Shown here: in pieces, positions 35,381 to 44,753 of the stretch
Layout of the letters: each line of letters opens with the position of its first letter
Numbering within the stretch: position 1 is the first letter of the stretch
From: CAZUZS01 sp964624795
GTDB lineage: Bacteria > Calditrichota > Calditrichia > RBG-13-44-9
NCBI GenBank assembly: GCA_964624795.1
Contig: CAZUZS010000017.1
Span: 1-64,000 of the forward strand
DNA: 64,000 nt
Reading direction: 5' to 3'
The notes under the pieces: model-generated
The model's input: only the letters and a program-made list of their open reading frames with translations
The model's database searches: none
What the model was told of the DNA's origin: nothing
Translations under genes and position numbers: made by a program

Positions 35381-36354
35381 TTTTTACGTTCGACGACGAA
35401 CCTGGCCAGATCTTCCAGATTATCCCGGGCCTCGGAGGGGGGAAGTTTTGCCAAATCGGACAGCGCCAGGTCTCTGTAATAATTTGCAGTTGCCGTTGCC
35501 TTTTGAATACCATCATGAGACTGAATGAAATCGGCAATGAACCGGATATCATTGTGCTTTACCCCGTTTTTCAGCATTCGCACAACCTTCTTTCTATCAT
35601 GATTTTCCGAAGTTTGAAAAGCGTAGATTAACGGCAGTGTAATTTTTTTATCTTTGAGATCGTGCCCGACAGGCTTCCCCAGGATTGTAGATTTGCTCTG
35701 ATAGTCCAACAGATCATCCTTTATCTGGAAAGCAATTCCCAGGTTTTCACCAAAAGATTTCAGAAGCTCCCGCTGCCCGGAGGTCGCATCAACGGTAATT
35801 GCCCCGAGCTCGCAGCAGGCAGAGAAGAGAGAAGCGGTCTTATCGGAGATCAACTGGAAATATTCTTCCTCATTAATATTCAGCTTCCGGGATTTCTGAA
35901 TCTGCAGCAGTTCTCCCTTACTCATTCTTTTGGCTACATTCGCGATAATATTCATTAATCCCAGGTGCCCTATCTCGGTGGCCGTAATAAGAGACTTGGA
36001 CAGCAGGTAATCGCCCATCAGAATCGAAATCTTGTTTTTCCAAATTTTGTTAATGGTCGGGAATCCGCGCCGCAGCTCGGCCTCATCAACCACGTCATCG
36101 TGAACCAGCGTGGCGGTGTGCAGCAATTCCACAACCACTGCCGCCAGGTAACTCCGGTTAGTCGGCTCGGCAATTGTTCTGGCTGCTGCCAGCACCAGCA
36201 TCGGGCGCAATTGCTTTCCCTTGCGGCGAACAAGGTAACGGGCCACCTGGTCCACAATCATCACATTGGACGACATTGCTTCCTTCAGATGCTGCCGGAA
36301 AGCATCAATGTCGGCCGAAAATGACCTGGACATATTTTTGACAATTGCTTCCAT
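35377..36354 (-). CDS. Long-chain polyprenyl diphosphate synthase
   Basis: 325 residues, all-helical isoprenyl synthase. The first aspartate-rich motif is VHDDVVDEAELRRG (DDxxD) and the second is FQIKDDLLDYQ; KGKQLRPMLVL binds isopentenyl diphosphate. It elongates farnesyl or geranylgeranyl diphosphate, most likely for the menaquinone side chain given the Rnf and cbb3 chains here. The residues before the first motif that set chain length are small and aliphatic, consistent with a long product, but the length cannot be read off. Confidence 0.92.
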   Translation of the reverse strand: MEAIVKNMSRSFSADIDAFRQHLKEAMSSNVMIVDQVARYLVRRKGKQLRPMLVLAAARTIAEPTNRSYLAAVVVELLHTATLVHDDVVDEAELRRGFPTINKIWKNKISILMGDYLLSKSLITATEIGHLGLMNIIANVAKRMSKGELLQIQKSRKLNINEEEYFQLISDKTASLFSACCELGAITVDATSGQRELLKSFGENLGIAFQIKDDLLDYQSKSTILGKPVGHDLKDKKITLPLIYAFQTSENHDRKKVVRMLKNGVKHNDIRFIADFIQSHDGIQKATATANYYRDLALSDLAKLPPSEARDNLEDLARFVVERKK

Positions 36355-36434
36355 TGTACCGAAACCGTTTCTATTGCATTTTTTATTATCTTCGATTGTT
36401 TCTGATCGTCAATTGCCATCGCGGCTGTAAATCA

Positions 36435-37232
36435 TCATTTATTCTCCCCGCTTGGGAATTCTTCAACTTCTGTCTCCCCGACATTCTCTGGTTCAGAAAC
36501 ATCGTTATCCTTTTTTGATTTCTGCACCCATTTTGCGATGAAAATGGAGAATTCATAAAGCAGAATAAGTGGAATCGCCAGCATGACCTGTGTGAAGGGA
36601 TCCGGCGGCGTAAATACTGCCGCAATCACAAATATTACAACAATGGCATGGCGACGATATTTTCGCATCATTTGCGCGGAAAGTATCCCCATGCGGCTCA
36701 GGAAATAGCTCAGAACCGGCAGCTCGAATACCACACCAAAAATGAACAACAGGCGAATGATAAAAGCAATGTAATAATCAATCGCGATATTGGTCTTTAT
36801 TTCCGGGGGAGCCAGTCCCAGGAAAAAGTTCAGGGCAAACGGCATCATTAGAAAATAAGCGAATGCCACCCCGGCCAGAAACAAGACGGTAGCGGAAAAA
36901 ATAATCCGTGGGACATAGCTTCGCTCGTGCGGATAAAGACCGGGCGCCACAAACATCCAAACCTGGTAGAGAATATACGGGAGGCCTACGACAAGCCCAC
37001 CAAAAAAGGCAATCTCCAGGGTGACAATGAACATTCCCTGTACTTTCAGCACCTGGATATCCATTGGCAGATTCACCCTGGTGGTCGGCCACATCAGGAA
37101 AGCCAAAAGTTGCTTGGAAAAAATAAAACACAGAATTGCCCCCACAATCAGGGCCAGGAGCGCCCGAATTATCCGCATTCGGAACTCTTCCAGGTGCTCC
37201 AAAAAGGGCATTTCTTTATCTTGGTACTTCAA
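36435..37232 (-). CDS. tatC: Twin-arginine translocase subunit TatC
   Basis: 265 residues, TTG start with AGGTGA just upstream; ATG 37211 is the alternative. Six membrane helices. Conserved TatC blocks: FLEHLEEFRMRI at the N-terminus, the periplasmic Pro-containing loop before YILYQVWMFVAPGLYPHE, and FGVVFELPVLSYFLSRMG. TatC recognises twin-Arg signal peptides of folded, cofactor-bearing proteins. The C-terminus has an acidic tail of about 30 residues. tatA/tatB are not in the window. It lies just past the Rnf operon terminator. Confidence 0.95.
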   Translation of the reverse strand: MKYQDKEMPFLEHLEEFRMRIIRALLALIVGAILCFIFSKQLLAFLMWPTTRVNLPMDIQVLKVQGMFIVTLEIAFFGGLVVGLPYILYQVWMFVAPGLYPHERSYVPRIIFSATVLFLAGVAFAYFLMMPFALNFFLGLAPPEIKTNIAIDYYIAFIIRLLFIFGVVFELPVLSYFLSRMGILSAQMMRKYRRHAIVVIFVIAAVFTPPDPFTQVMLAIPLILLYEFSIFIAKWVQKSKKDNDVSEPENVGETEVEEFPSGENK

Positions 37233-37253
37233 AATTCACCTAAGTTTAAATAA

Positions 37254-37282
37254 AAATATCCCCTTAATATAAGGGGATATTT
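37254..37282 (-). terminator. Rho-independent terminator of the rnf operon
   Basis: A perfect 12-bp stem (AAATATCCCCTT at 37254-37265 with AAGGGGATATTT at 37271-37282) and 5-base loop. Read on the minus strand it runs into a U-rich stretch right after rnfA. Confidence 0.85.
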
Positions 37283-37329
37283 AAACAAAATAAAACGGCA
37301 TTTTATCCCGCGCATTTGTGATTCTGACA

Positions 37330-37989
37330 CTACTGCACATTCATGCCGGCAAATCCCAGAAACGCAATTGACATCAGGCCGGCGACGATAAATGCAATCG
37401 GCAAACCGCGGAACGGTTTCGGCACATTGGCTAACTCCAGCTTTTCGCGGATTCCCGCCATCAGGACCAGCACCAGGGTAAACCCGATTCCTGAAGCAAA
37501 CGCCTGAACCAGCGTATTGATAAAGCTGTTGTGCACCGGAAGACCATCCACGAAGAACATGTCAATGTTCAATACTGCAACCCCCAAAATCGCACAGTTG
37601 GTTGTAATGAGCGGCAGATAAATTCCCAAGGCTTTGTAAAGCGTCGGGCTGACCTTCTGAATATACATTTCGATAAATTGCACCAGCGATGCGATCACCA
37701 GGATAAATACAATTGTGCGCAAAAACGTCAAATCGGGAATGTGGTCAACCGGCGTGTGGAATACGACATAAAATACGCTTTCGTAAGTAGGCGCCAGAAA
37801 AAAGGTGAAAAGCAGCCAAGTCACCAGCGAGGCAATTGTCATAACAAAGGTGACCGCCATTCCCATCCCGATGGCTGAGTCTAATTGCTTGCTCACCCCC
37901 ATGTAAGGACAAATCCCCAGGAAGCGGGAAAGCACAAAGTTGTTTACAAAAATTGATAATATAATGAGCTGAAAAATGCCGAATTCCAT
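37330..37989 (-). CDS. rnfA: Rnf electron transport complex subunit A
   Basis: 219 residues, slightly longer than the usual 190-200. Six membrane helices, with NNFVLSRFLGICPYMGVSKQL and TTNCAILGVAVLN; the two half-repeats each carry the Cys (GICP, TNCAIL) that ligates the intramembrane iron-sulfur cluster shared with RnfE. Last gene of rnfCDGEA. The complex couples ferredoxin-NAD electron transfer to Na+ or H+ movement. Confidence 0.95.
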   Translation of the reverse strand: MEFGIFQLIILSIFVNNFVLSRFLGICPYMGVSKQLDSAIGMGMAVTFVMTIASLVTWLLFTFFLAPTYESVFYVVFHTPVDHIPDLTFLRTIVFILVIASLVQFIEMYIQKVSPTLYKALGIYLPLITTNCAILGVAVLNIDMFFVDGLPVHNSFINTLVQAFASGIGFTLVLVLMAGIREKLELANVPKPFRGLPIAFIVAGLMSIAFLGFAGMNVQ

Positions 37990-38006
37990 TTTTGAAACCT
38001 CTATGA

Positions 38007-38633
38007 TTATTTTTTACGGGAATCGAGCCAATTCAAGGCGCCAAGATACAGACCAATTACCAGAAACGCTCCCGGCGGAAGGATCATCAACAGCACCGGT
38101 TTGTAGCTTTCGCCGAGAATCAGATTACCAAAGATTTGGCCGCTACCCAGAAATTCGCGCATCAGCGCGATTGCCGAAAGTGCCAGTGTGAATCCGATCC
38201 CCATGCCAATTCCATCGAGGATAGAGGGGAGCACCGGGTTTTTGCTGGCAAAACCTTCCGCGCGTCCGAGAATGATGCAATTGACAACGATCAGTGGGAT
38301 AAAGATCCCAAGCGATTCGGACAATGCCGGGAAATACGCCGACATCACCATCTCTACGATGGTCACAAACGAAGCGATCACCACAATAAAGACCGGGATT
38401 CGGATCTTATTTACACTTTTTTGCCCTTCTTCGGACAGCACTTTGGCAAATAACACCATCAGCAGCGAGACCATCACATTCGAGCTTACCAAAACGAAAG
38501 TCGTTGCAGCTCCCATCCCAATGGCATTGTTTATGGAAGTGCTCACCGCCAGGGTCGGGCAAAGGCCAAGCGCCAGGCGAAACACAGGATTTTCTTTATA
38601 AATTCCTTTGACGAATTCAGCAGCCAGGGACAT
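38007..38633 (-). CDS. rnfE: Rnf electron transport complex subunit E
   Basis: 208 residues, six membrane helices. NPVFRLALGLCPTLAVSTS and VNCIILGRAEGFAS carry the two Cys that pair with those of RnfA in opposite membrane orientation. Starts 6 bases after rnfG and is followed by rnfA after 17 bases. Confidence 0.95.
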   Translation of the reverse strand: MSLAAEFVKGIYKENPVFRLALGLCPTLAVSTSINNAIGMGAATTFVLVSSNVMVSLLMVLFAKVLSEEGQKSVNKIRIPVFIVVIASFVTIVEMVMSAYFPALSESLGIFIPLIVVNCIILGRAEGFASKNPVLPSILDGIGMGIGFTLALSAIALMREFLGSGQIFGNLILGESYKPVLLMILPPGAFLVIGLYLGALNWLDSRKK

Positions 38634-38639
38634 GATTTC

Positions 38640-39269
38640 TTAGCCTCCCATCTTGTCGTGTTGTTTGATGCCCAGTTCGGACAGTATTGTTTCCATTTTG
38701 GACCTGATGGAGTTAGTGACGGCCCGAGATGTGATGGTTGCGCCGGTGATGCTCACAATAGGACCACCATCTTTATCCACCTTCAACTCACTTACCGTTT
38801 TGCCCTCAAACTGGCGGGTGCTCCATTTTTTGCCATTAAAAGGCCCATCCTGAACCGAAAGTGCACCCAAGCCCGGGGTTTCTTTTTGGGATATGATTTT
38901 AATCTGTTTAATAACTCCGGTGGTATCAATGCCCACCATGGTCTCAATCACGCTGCTATATCCACTGCCAAACGCTTCGAATGCATAACCGGTAATGCCG
39001 GAAGTATCAGGATTTGCATAACCAATATAATATTTCACCACCGATCTTTCATACAGCACATTACCATCGCTGTCTTTGACCGGCACCTTCTGCGTGACGG
39101 GCACCAGCAGTTTTGCATTGGGCAGGACTATTTTCAACGCCTCTTCGGTTTTGGCCTTTTTCTGTAATTCGATAAGCGGTTTGGTTACGCTATAAATTTC
39201 AGCCAGAATAAACGCAGCTATCGCCGTCACGATAGTCAGAATAATGCTCAATCTCAGGATATTCGTCAT
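38640..39269 (-). CDS. rnfG: Rnf electron transport complex subunit G (FMN-bearing)
   Basis: 209 residues. One N-terminal membrane helix (about 7-27), then a periplasmic FMN-binding domain. The flavinylation motif is ITGATITSRAV, with covalent FMN expected on Thr178. ETPGLGALSVQDGPF is the usual family block. The ApbE protein encoded downstream on the same strand is the likely modifying enzyme. Begins one base after the rnfD stop. Confidence 0.95.
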   Translation of the reverse strand: MTNILRLSIILTIVTAIAAFILAEIYSVTKPLIELQKKAKTEEALKIVLPNAKLLVPVTQKVPVKDSDGNVLYERSVVKYYIGYANPDTSGITGYAFEAFGSGYSSVIETMVGIDTTGVIKQIKIISQKETPGLGALSVQDGPFNGKKWSTRQFEGKTVSELKVDKDGGPIVSITGATITSRAVTNSIRSKMETILSELGIKQHDKMGG

Positions 39270-39270
39270 T

Positions 39271-40311
39271 CTATTTCACCTCCCCAAAAACTTTGGGAAC
39301 CGTGTATCGATCAATCAGCGGTACCGTAAGATTCATCAACAGGATAGCATAACTCACACCCTCCGGGTAACCTCCCCAAAGACGAATTGCTACCGTGAGA
39401 ACTCCGCATCCTACTGCAAAAATGTATTGTCCGGTGCTGTTAAGCGGCGAAGTCACCATATCCGTAGCCATGTAAAAGGCGCCGAGAATCAGACCGCCGG
39501 AAAGGATATGAAAAATCCAGTTGCCGGTAAAGAGGCCCTCCGAGCCTCCGAAAACCCACGCCAGAACTGCAACGGTTCCGATATACGTAAACGGAATTCG
39601 CCAGTCAATGACGTGGCGGTAAAACATAATCAGTGCGCCAATCAGCAGGGCAATTACCGAAGTTTCACCCAGGCAGCCTCCCACATTCCCAACCAGCAAA
39701 TTGGAGTAGCTGCTGGAAAGTTTGGCGATGGCATCCTGCGCAGCCTGCAATTGGGTAAGATCGTAATTGGAGGGGTGGGCAATAATCTTCGCGGATTGTT
39801 TTAATAAATTCAATGGAGTGGCGCTGGTGATTGCCGCAATTCCCGAAATTGTTCCTTCACGGGGCGCCGACCAGCTCGCTGTCATTGTCACCGGCCATGA
39901 GGCCAGCAGAAAGGCTCGTGCCGCCAGTGCCGGGTTGAGCAGGTTGTATCCCAGTCCACCGAAGAGCTCCTTCACAATCGCAATTGCGAAGACGGATCCA
40001 ACAACCGGCATCCACCACGGGGCAGAGGGTGGTAAATTGAATGCCAGCAAAATTCCCGTGATTACTGCTGCACCGTCATGGATACGAAGTGGTCGCTTGG
40101 TTAACTTCTGAATTGCCCCTTCTGTTATCACCGCAGCAGCGATTGCCAGAAGTGTAATCCACATGGCCTTAAAGCCAAAGAAATAAACAGCCATAACCAA
40201 CGCCGGCAACAACGCAATATTAACCGTCCACATGATCTTCGAGATCGAATCGGCATCGCGCACATGGGGCGAAGAAGTTACTACAAATAGTTTTTCCGAC
40301 GCTTCATTCAT
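39271..40311 (-). CDS. rnfD: Rnf electron transport complex subunit D (FMN-bearing)
   Basis: 346 residues with about ten membrane helices. The N-terminus SSPHVRDADSISKIMW and FGGLGYNLLNPALAARAFLLASWP are typical. The covalent FMN site is in ITSATPLNLLK, with Thr165 the expected attachment residue. Starts 92 bases after rnfC, the widest gap in the operon. Confidence 0.95.
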   Translation of the reverse strand: MNEASEKLFVVTSSPHVRDADSISKIMWTVNIALLPALVMAVYFFGFKAMWITLLAIAAAVITEGAIQKLTKRPLRIHDGAAVITGILLAFNLPPSAPWWMPVVGSVFAIAIVKELFGGLGYNLLNPALAARAFLLASWPVTMTASWSAPREGTISGIAAITSATPLNLLKQSAKIIAHPSNYDLTQLQAAQDAIAKLSSSYSNLLVGNVGGCLGETSVIALLIGALIMFYRHVIDWRIPFTYIGTVAVLAWVFGGSEGLFTGNWIFHILSGGLILGAFYMATDMVTSPLNSTGQYIFAVGCGVLTVAIRLWGGYPEGVSYAILLMNLTVPLIDRYTVPKVFGEVK

Positions 40312-40403
40312 TTCATTCTCGCTTTAACTTTCTATTAAAAAGCTGAGTGTACCAGCAGTTAGATCCAGTCCGGCAATTTAATGCCGCGCAAACCGGCTTG
40401 CTA

Positions 40404-41729
40404 TCAGCCAGCCTTCCGGCGCATTTCAAGAACTTTACGTTTTCCAAAACGAATTCCATGCAGCAGGTAGCGGTTGGCCGGGCAAATGTAGGAACAGGAT
40501 CCGCATTCAATGCAATCCATAATGTTCAGCCTTTCGGCGGCCTCCACCTGATCGTGATTCACCAGGCTTTGAAGGGTAGTTGGCAACAGATGAGAAGGAC
40601 AAACCTCGACGCATCGTCCGCAACCGATGCATGGTTCTTCCCGCGGCAGGTGTGCCTGTTTTTCTTCCAATACAAGAATGCCGGAGGTTCCCTTCACAAC
40701 CGGGACATTCAGATTAGATTGCGGAAGACCCATCATCGGCCCTCCCATGATGACTTTTGCCGCGCCATCGCTCAAACCGCCGCAAAATTCCAGCACATCA
40801 TGAAATCTTGTGCCGATGGGAACCAGGACATTCTTCTGCTCGCGAACACCGGGACCAGTGACCGTAACCACCCGATGCGTAAGGGGCTTTTTGTAGGCAA
40901 CCGCTTCAAAAATGGCTTTGGCTGTACCAACGTTTTGAACCACAACACCCACGTCCATCGGCAGGCCCCCGGATGGCACTTCGCGGGAAAGCACCGCCTT
41001 GATCATCTGCTTTTCTGCACCCTGGGGATATTTTACGGGAAAAACAGCGACTTCCATGCCTTCTTCCTTTTTCACCGCGTTCAGCATGGTCTTAATGGCA
41101 TCCGGTTTATTATCCTCAATGCCGATGATACCGCGCTTCACATCGAGTATCTTCATCATAATGCGGAGACCTTTGATGATCTCCTCCGGATTCTCCAGCA
41201 TCAGGCGGTGGTCGGCGGTCAGGTAGGGTTCGCATTCCGCGCCATTTAAAATGGCCGTGTCAATTTTCTTATCGGGAGGCGGAGATAATTTGACATGCGT
41301 GGGAAAGGTTGCGCCTCCCATTCCGGCAAGGCCGGCTTCCTTTATGCGAGCCAACATTTCCTTTACCGGCAACTCCAAATATTTCTCATCAAACTGAATT
41401 GAATCCGCCCATGTCTCGTTTCCATCGGACTCAATTACGACCGCCGTTCCTTTTCCGGAGACCGGATGATCGATGTCGTCGATTCCCTTGACTTTTCCCG
41501 AGACGGAAGCGTGAACAGGCACCGAAATAAATCCCTCGGCCTCGCCGATTTTTTCACCCGCTTTCACCTCCTGTCCCTTTTCTACCAGGGGTTTGGTCGG
41601 GGCACCAATATGCTGCTGAATTGGAATGTAGACTGTTGCCGGAGGAGTTAAAACTTCAATTTTCTTGTTCTCTGTGAAATGTTTTCCTTCATAAGGATGA
41701 ATACCGCCAGAAAATGTCTTCTTTCTCAC
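40404..41729 (-). CDS. rnfC: Rnf electron transport complex subunit C
   Basis: 441 residues. Starts with the GGIHPYEGKHFTENKKIE leader, then the FMN/NADH-binding Rossmann-like region (GMGGATFPTHVKL, GAECEPYLTADHRLM), and two [4Fe-4S] motifs, CIGCGRCVEVCP and CIECGSCSYICP, near residues 373-425. This is the soluble NADH-reacting subunit. First gene of rnfCDGEA; unlike the usual order, no rnfB follows rnfA. Confidence 0.96.
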   Translation of the reverse strand: MRKKTFSGGIHPYEGKHFTENKKIEVLTPPATVYIPIQQHIGAPTKPLVEKGQEVKAGEKIGEAEGFISVPVHASVSGKVKGIDDIDHPVSGKGTAVVIESDGNETWADSIQFDEKYLELPVKEMLARIKEAGLAGMGGATFPTHVKLSPPPDKKIDTAILNGAECEPYLTADHRLMLENPEEIIKGLRIMMKILDVKRGIIGIEDNKPDAIKTMLNAVKKEEGMEVAVFPVKYPQGAEKQMIKAVLSREVPSGGLPMDVGVVVQNVGTAKAIFEAVAYKKPLTHRVVTVTGPGVREQKNVLVPIGTRFHDVLEFCGGLSDGAAKVIMGGPMMGLPQSNLNVPVVKGTSGILVLEEKQAHLPREEPCIGCGRCVEVCPSHLLPTTLQSLVNHDQVEAAERLNIMDCIECGSCSYICPANRYLLHGIRFGKRKVLEMRRKAG

Positions 41730-42075
41730 AGTTGAGCCTTTTTTAAATATGAGTTATCTTTTTCTCACTCTTCCTTTAAACCAATGGCGAAAAATATATC
41801 AAAGTATTTGTATGCTTATCAAGACTTTTTTCATAAAGTAATATTTATGAATGCGTACCTATATTTAATTATATTTAACTTTGGGAACTGCGGATGGATT
41901 TAGCGCAGCCCAATTCCGGAACAGAATGATCGCCTTCGTTTAACGGGGCCAAATATTGTATCAATTTCGCGACAATTTTTTCCTTCAATGGACTAAGAGG
42001 CGTTTCTCCGCCCTTTCACAAAAGTGGAACGGGGAAATCTGCCGGTCCGAAACCTCTACCTGAGACACGGCGAGT
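41730..42075. other. Intergenic region between divergent rnfC and yitT-like genes
   Basis: About 350 bases. The rnfC side holds a plausible minus-strand promoter (listed separately). No gene and no other signal was seen; the yitT-like start lacks a clear promoter. Confidence 0.5.
41793..41822 (-). promoter_or_regulatory. Candidate sigma70 promoter of rnfCDGEA
   Basis: On the minus strand TTGATA (41822-41817) and TATATT (41798-41793) are 18 bases apart, about 65 bases before the rnfC start. Confidence 0.55.
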
Positions 42076-42930
42076 ATGGAACGACCTGATTTGGACATTT
42101 GGCGCATTCTTCGGGATGCAATTTATATTTTACTGGGTTCAATCTCTCTTGCCCTGGGATTGGTGTTTTTTCTGATCCCTAATAAAATTGCAACCGGCGG
42201 TATTGCCGGACTTTCGATTGTTCTTCATTACCTTGTGGGTTTTCCTACCGGCTCAATCATGCTGACCTTGAATATACCGGTGCTGATAGTCGGACTTCGA
42301 TATTTGGGCAGGCAGTTCCTTTTAAGGTCGCTGCTGGCTATTGTCGCCGTCTCATTCTTCACCGATTTCTTTGTCATCAACCTGCATTTCCCTGCATTGA
42401 CTGACACTCTCTTATTAGCAACGCTTTATGGTGGACTTCTGGTAGGTGTAGGGTTGGGATTGATTTTTAAGGGCGAGGCGTCTGCTGGCGGCGGCACAGT
42501 TGTGGCGAGAATTGTCTCCCGAAAATCCCGTTTTAAAACCGGCCAGGTGCTTTTCGTAATCGACCTTGTTGTCATCACATCGGCTGCAATTACATTTCAG
42601 AATATTGAGCTGGCGCTTTGGGGCTTCATTACAATATTTATTTCATCCCAGCTTGTAGATCTGATTCTCACAGGAAAGCCTTTCGCCAAAGTCATCCTGA
42701 TTGTCACGAAGCACACTGAAGATATTGGTTTGCACATCATTCGTGATTTGGAACGAAGCGCAACCATAATCGATGCCAGAGGCTTGTATTCCGGCGAGCC
42801 GAAAGACATGATGGTTGTGGTTGTCGATTCCTCCCAAATAGCAAAATTGCGTGACATCGTTCACCTCCACGATAAATCCGCATTCATGGTTGTGATAGAT
42901 GCCAAGGAAATCTTGGGGCAGGGATTTTAG
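42076..42930 (+). CDS. YitT-family membrane protein (DUF161 plus DUF2179)
   Basis: 284 residues. Five to six helices in the first 200 residues with the family motifs NKIATGGIAGLSIVLHYL and EASAGGGTVVARIVSRK, then a soluble C-terminal DUF2179 domain (about 205-280) with GRxxRSAT-like text (DLERSATIIDARGLYSGEPKDMMVVVVD). The function of the family is not established; transport or sensing has been proposed. A single gene. Confidence 0.9.
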   Translation: MERPDLDIWRILRDAIYILLGSISLALGLVFFLIPNKIATGGIAGLSIVLHYLVGFPTGSIMLTLNIPVLIVGLRYLGRQFLLRSLLAIVAVSFFTDFFVINLHFPALTDTLLLATLYGGLLVGVGLGLIFKGEASAGGGTVVARIVSRKSRFKTGQVLFVIDLVVITSAAITFQNIELALWGFITIFISSQLVDLILTGKPFAKVILIVTKHTEDIGLHIIRDLERSATIIDARGLYSGEPKDMMVVVVDSSQIAKLRDIVHLHDKSAFMVVIDAKEILGQGF

Positions 42931-43186
42931 TGCAAGGCCAATTGAAATCTTCCTCCAGATTCAAATTCTGTGTAGTAAATGAAGTATCCATTGTCAATAA
43001 ATAATCGCCCTGGACCAAATTCAAGGCGGTGAACCCTCGATACCTGGGCAGATTCTATTAATCCCGATTGAATCTGATGAATGCAAGCGCTCGTTTGGAT
43101 CTCCCAGAGAATTGCTTTTTTGCAATTGCATTTAAAGAGATGGGAATCTAAATTTTTCATTCAAAATTGCGGGTGGGAAGCTCGAC

Positions 43187-43912
43187 ATGGCAAGCACTTT
43201 TCTTATATCCGACATTCATCTTGGCAGCGGCAATTCCAAAATTGAAATGAAAAAAGAGAGACGGCTTCTTTCCTTTTTAGAATATGTTGCCCAATATGGC
43301 GAACGATTATTGATCGTGGGAGATCTGTTCGACTTCTGGTTCGAGTACCGAACCGTAATCCCGAAAGGGAATACACGCATTTTGTGTGCCCTCTCACAAC
43401 TAAACGACCTGGGGAAAGAGTTGCACTATATTGCCGGAAACCATGATTTCTGGATGAAAAGCTATTTGAGAGACGAATTTGGCATGCAAATACATTTCGA
43501 TTCTTTGACTATGACGCTGGAGGGAAAGAAATTTTACATAACCCACGGAGATGGAATAGCAAGGGACGACTACGGCTACCGATTACTAAAAAGAATCTTT
43601 AGAAATAAAATAAATATCTTCCTGTATAGCTTAATTCACCCGGACATTGGGGTGCCATTGGCAAAATGGGTTTCTTCGTTAAGCCGACAACACACCTGGA
43701 CAAGCGAACCGCCAAACGATAAAGATTATGTGGAGGTCGCCATGAGCAAATTCAACGAAGGATTCGACTACGCTATTTTTGGCCACTTGCATTTTCCTAA
43801 ATATCAGATGTTCGGCCATAAAGTTTACATTAATCTGGGAGACTGGATCGAGAATTTCTCCTATGCGGAGTTTGACGGCGAAGACATAAAACTCCTGAAC
43901 TGGAGGGATTAG
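43187..43912 (+). CDS. UDP-2,3-diacylglucosamine diphosphatase-like metallophosphoesterase (LpxH type)
   Basis: 241 residues. The calcineurin-like metal site is complete: ISDIHLG (D-x-H), GDLFDFW, AGNHDFW, THGD and GHLHFPKY. The FDFWFEY stretch and the length match LpxH, which cleaves UDP-2,3-diacylglucosamine to lipid X in lipid A synthesis. AGNHDFW instead of the HGNRDF of enterobacterial LpxH is common in FCB-group members. It acts at the cytoplasmic face of the inner membrane. Confidence 0.85.
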   Translation: MASTFLISDIHLGSGNSKIEMKKERRLLSFLEYVAQYGERLLIVGDLFDFWFEYRTVIPKGNTRILCALSQLNDLGKELHYIAGNHDFWMKSYLRDEFGMQIHFDSLTMTLEGKKFYITHGDGIARDDYGYRLLKRIFRNKINIFLYSLIHPDIGVPLAKWVSSLSRQHTWTSEPPNDKDYVEVAMSKFNEGFDYAIFGHLHFPKYQMFGHKVYINLGDWIENFSYAEFDGEDIKLLNWRD

Positions 43913-44120
43913 TTGAGAATCCCGGGCCGGTCTCCGGAATAACATTATGGCATACAAATATGCACAGGCAAACTCGATCCCTGGTCGATCAGGTCACCCC
44001 GCCATCCAAGGCCCTATTGCCGGCCTTGCAACTGTACCGGATTATTCGAAAACACACTAAAGAGATTGCAGTGTGTGCCGACTCTTAAAAGCAAGTTATG
44101 ATTCCAAAATGGCTTAATAT

Positions 44121-44163
44121 ACCCTGACCCGACTGCCCTCTGGGTCGGGGTGTGTTTTATTTG
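44121..44163 (+). terminator. Rho-independent terminator upstream of rpmH
   Basis: A 10-bp stem (ACCCTGACCC at 44121-44130 with GGGTCGGGGT at 44142-44151, one T-G pair) is followed by GTGTTTTATTT. It closes the LpxH-like transcript and isolates the rpmH cluster. Confidence 0.8.
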
Positions 44164-44207
44164 AAATATCCGGCCGAAGCAAAAGTAGCGGAAAAAAATT
44201 CATTTGA

Positions 44208-44236
44208 TTGACTTAGCCCGAAAAAATTGTTTTATT
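44208..44236 (+). promoter_or_regulatory. Candidate sigma70 promoter of the rpmH operon
   Basis: TTGACT (44208-44213) and TTTATT (44231-44236) are 17 bases apart, about 50 bases before the rpmH start codon. Confidence 0.55.
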
Positions 44237-44287
44237 TTCAGGCTTTGAACGATTTGTTTTACTGGATTCAGAATCTTAGGAGGAAAA

Positions 44288-44434
44288 ATGAAAAGGACAT
44301 ATCAGCCGCACAATCGGAAGCGCAAAAACAAGCATGGTTTCCGCTCTCGGATGAAAACAAAAAATGGTAGAAAAGTTATTGCCCGGAGACGACAGAAAGG
44401 AAGAAGAAGGTTGACAGTAAGCAGTGAATTCTGA
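44288..44434 (+). CDS. rpmH: 50S ribosomal protein L34
   Basis: 48 residues: MKRTYQPHNRKRKNKHGFRS, continuing RMKTKNGRKVIARRRQKGRRRLTVS. This is textbook L34. AGGAGG lies 5 bases before the ATG. rnpA overlaps its 3' end, the standard bacterial arrangement. Confidence 0.98.
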   Translation: MKRTYQPHNRKRKNKHGFRSRMKTKNGRKVIARRRQKGRRRLTVSSEF

Positions 44435-44753
44435 TATTGACAACAGCCTCCCAAAATCCATGATTTTAAAAAAGCGTAAAGAGATAGATGATATTTTCAA
44501 GTTGGGAATCAGGATTCCGGGAAGAATATTTAACGCATTCGTACATACCTCCGGAAAGTCCTCGGTGGCATTTTTGATTAGCAAACGGACTGGCAATGCA
44601 GTGGAAAGGAATCGGATGAAGCGACTTTTCCGGGAGGCCTTTCGTATAAATAAGAAGAAATTTGAGGGCAAGGAAATTATTTTTTATATAAAAAGATTCC
44701 AGGATGATTTTCAGATAATCACGCAACACGTTAAAAACTTGATGCTATTATGA
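44424..44753 (+). CDS. rnpA: Ribonuclease P protein component
   Basis: 109 residues with a GTG start overlapping rpmH by 11 bases. ATG 44460 is an alternative, but the upstream NSLPKS segment resembles the family N-terminus (SLPKSERL), so the GTG is kept. The RNR signature is RNRMKRLFREAFR. It binds RNase P RNA and helps mature tRNA 5' ends. The stop overlaps yidD by four bases. Confidence 0.95.
   Translation: MNSDIDNSLPKSMILKKRKEIDDIFKLGIRIPGRIFNAFVHTSGKSSVAFLISKRTGNAVERNRMKRLFREAFRINKKKFEGKEIIFYIKRFQDDFQIITQHVKNLMLL

Larger units (their letters stand above)
43913..44287. other. Intergenic region before the rpmH cluster
   Basis: 375 bases holding a terminator at 44121-44163 and a likely promoter for rpmH at 44208-44236. 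The first 200 bases show nothing; no tRNA or DnaA-box cluster is present. Confidence 0.6.

Noticed and set aside
42927..43160. 77-codon minus-strand frame between the YitT-like and LpxH-like genes
   Set aside because: No ribosome site before its ATG and no family resemblance; it fills most of an ordinary intergenic region.
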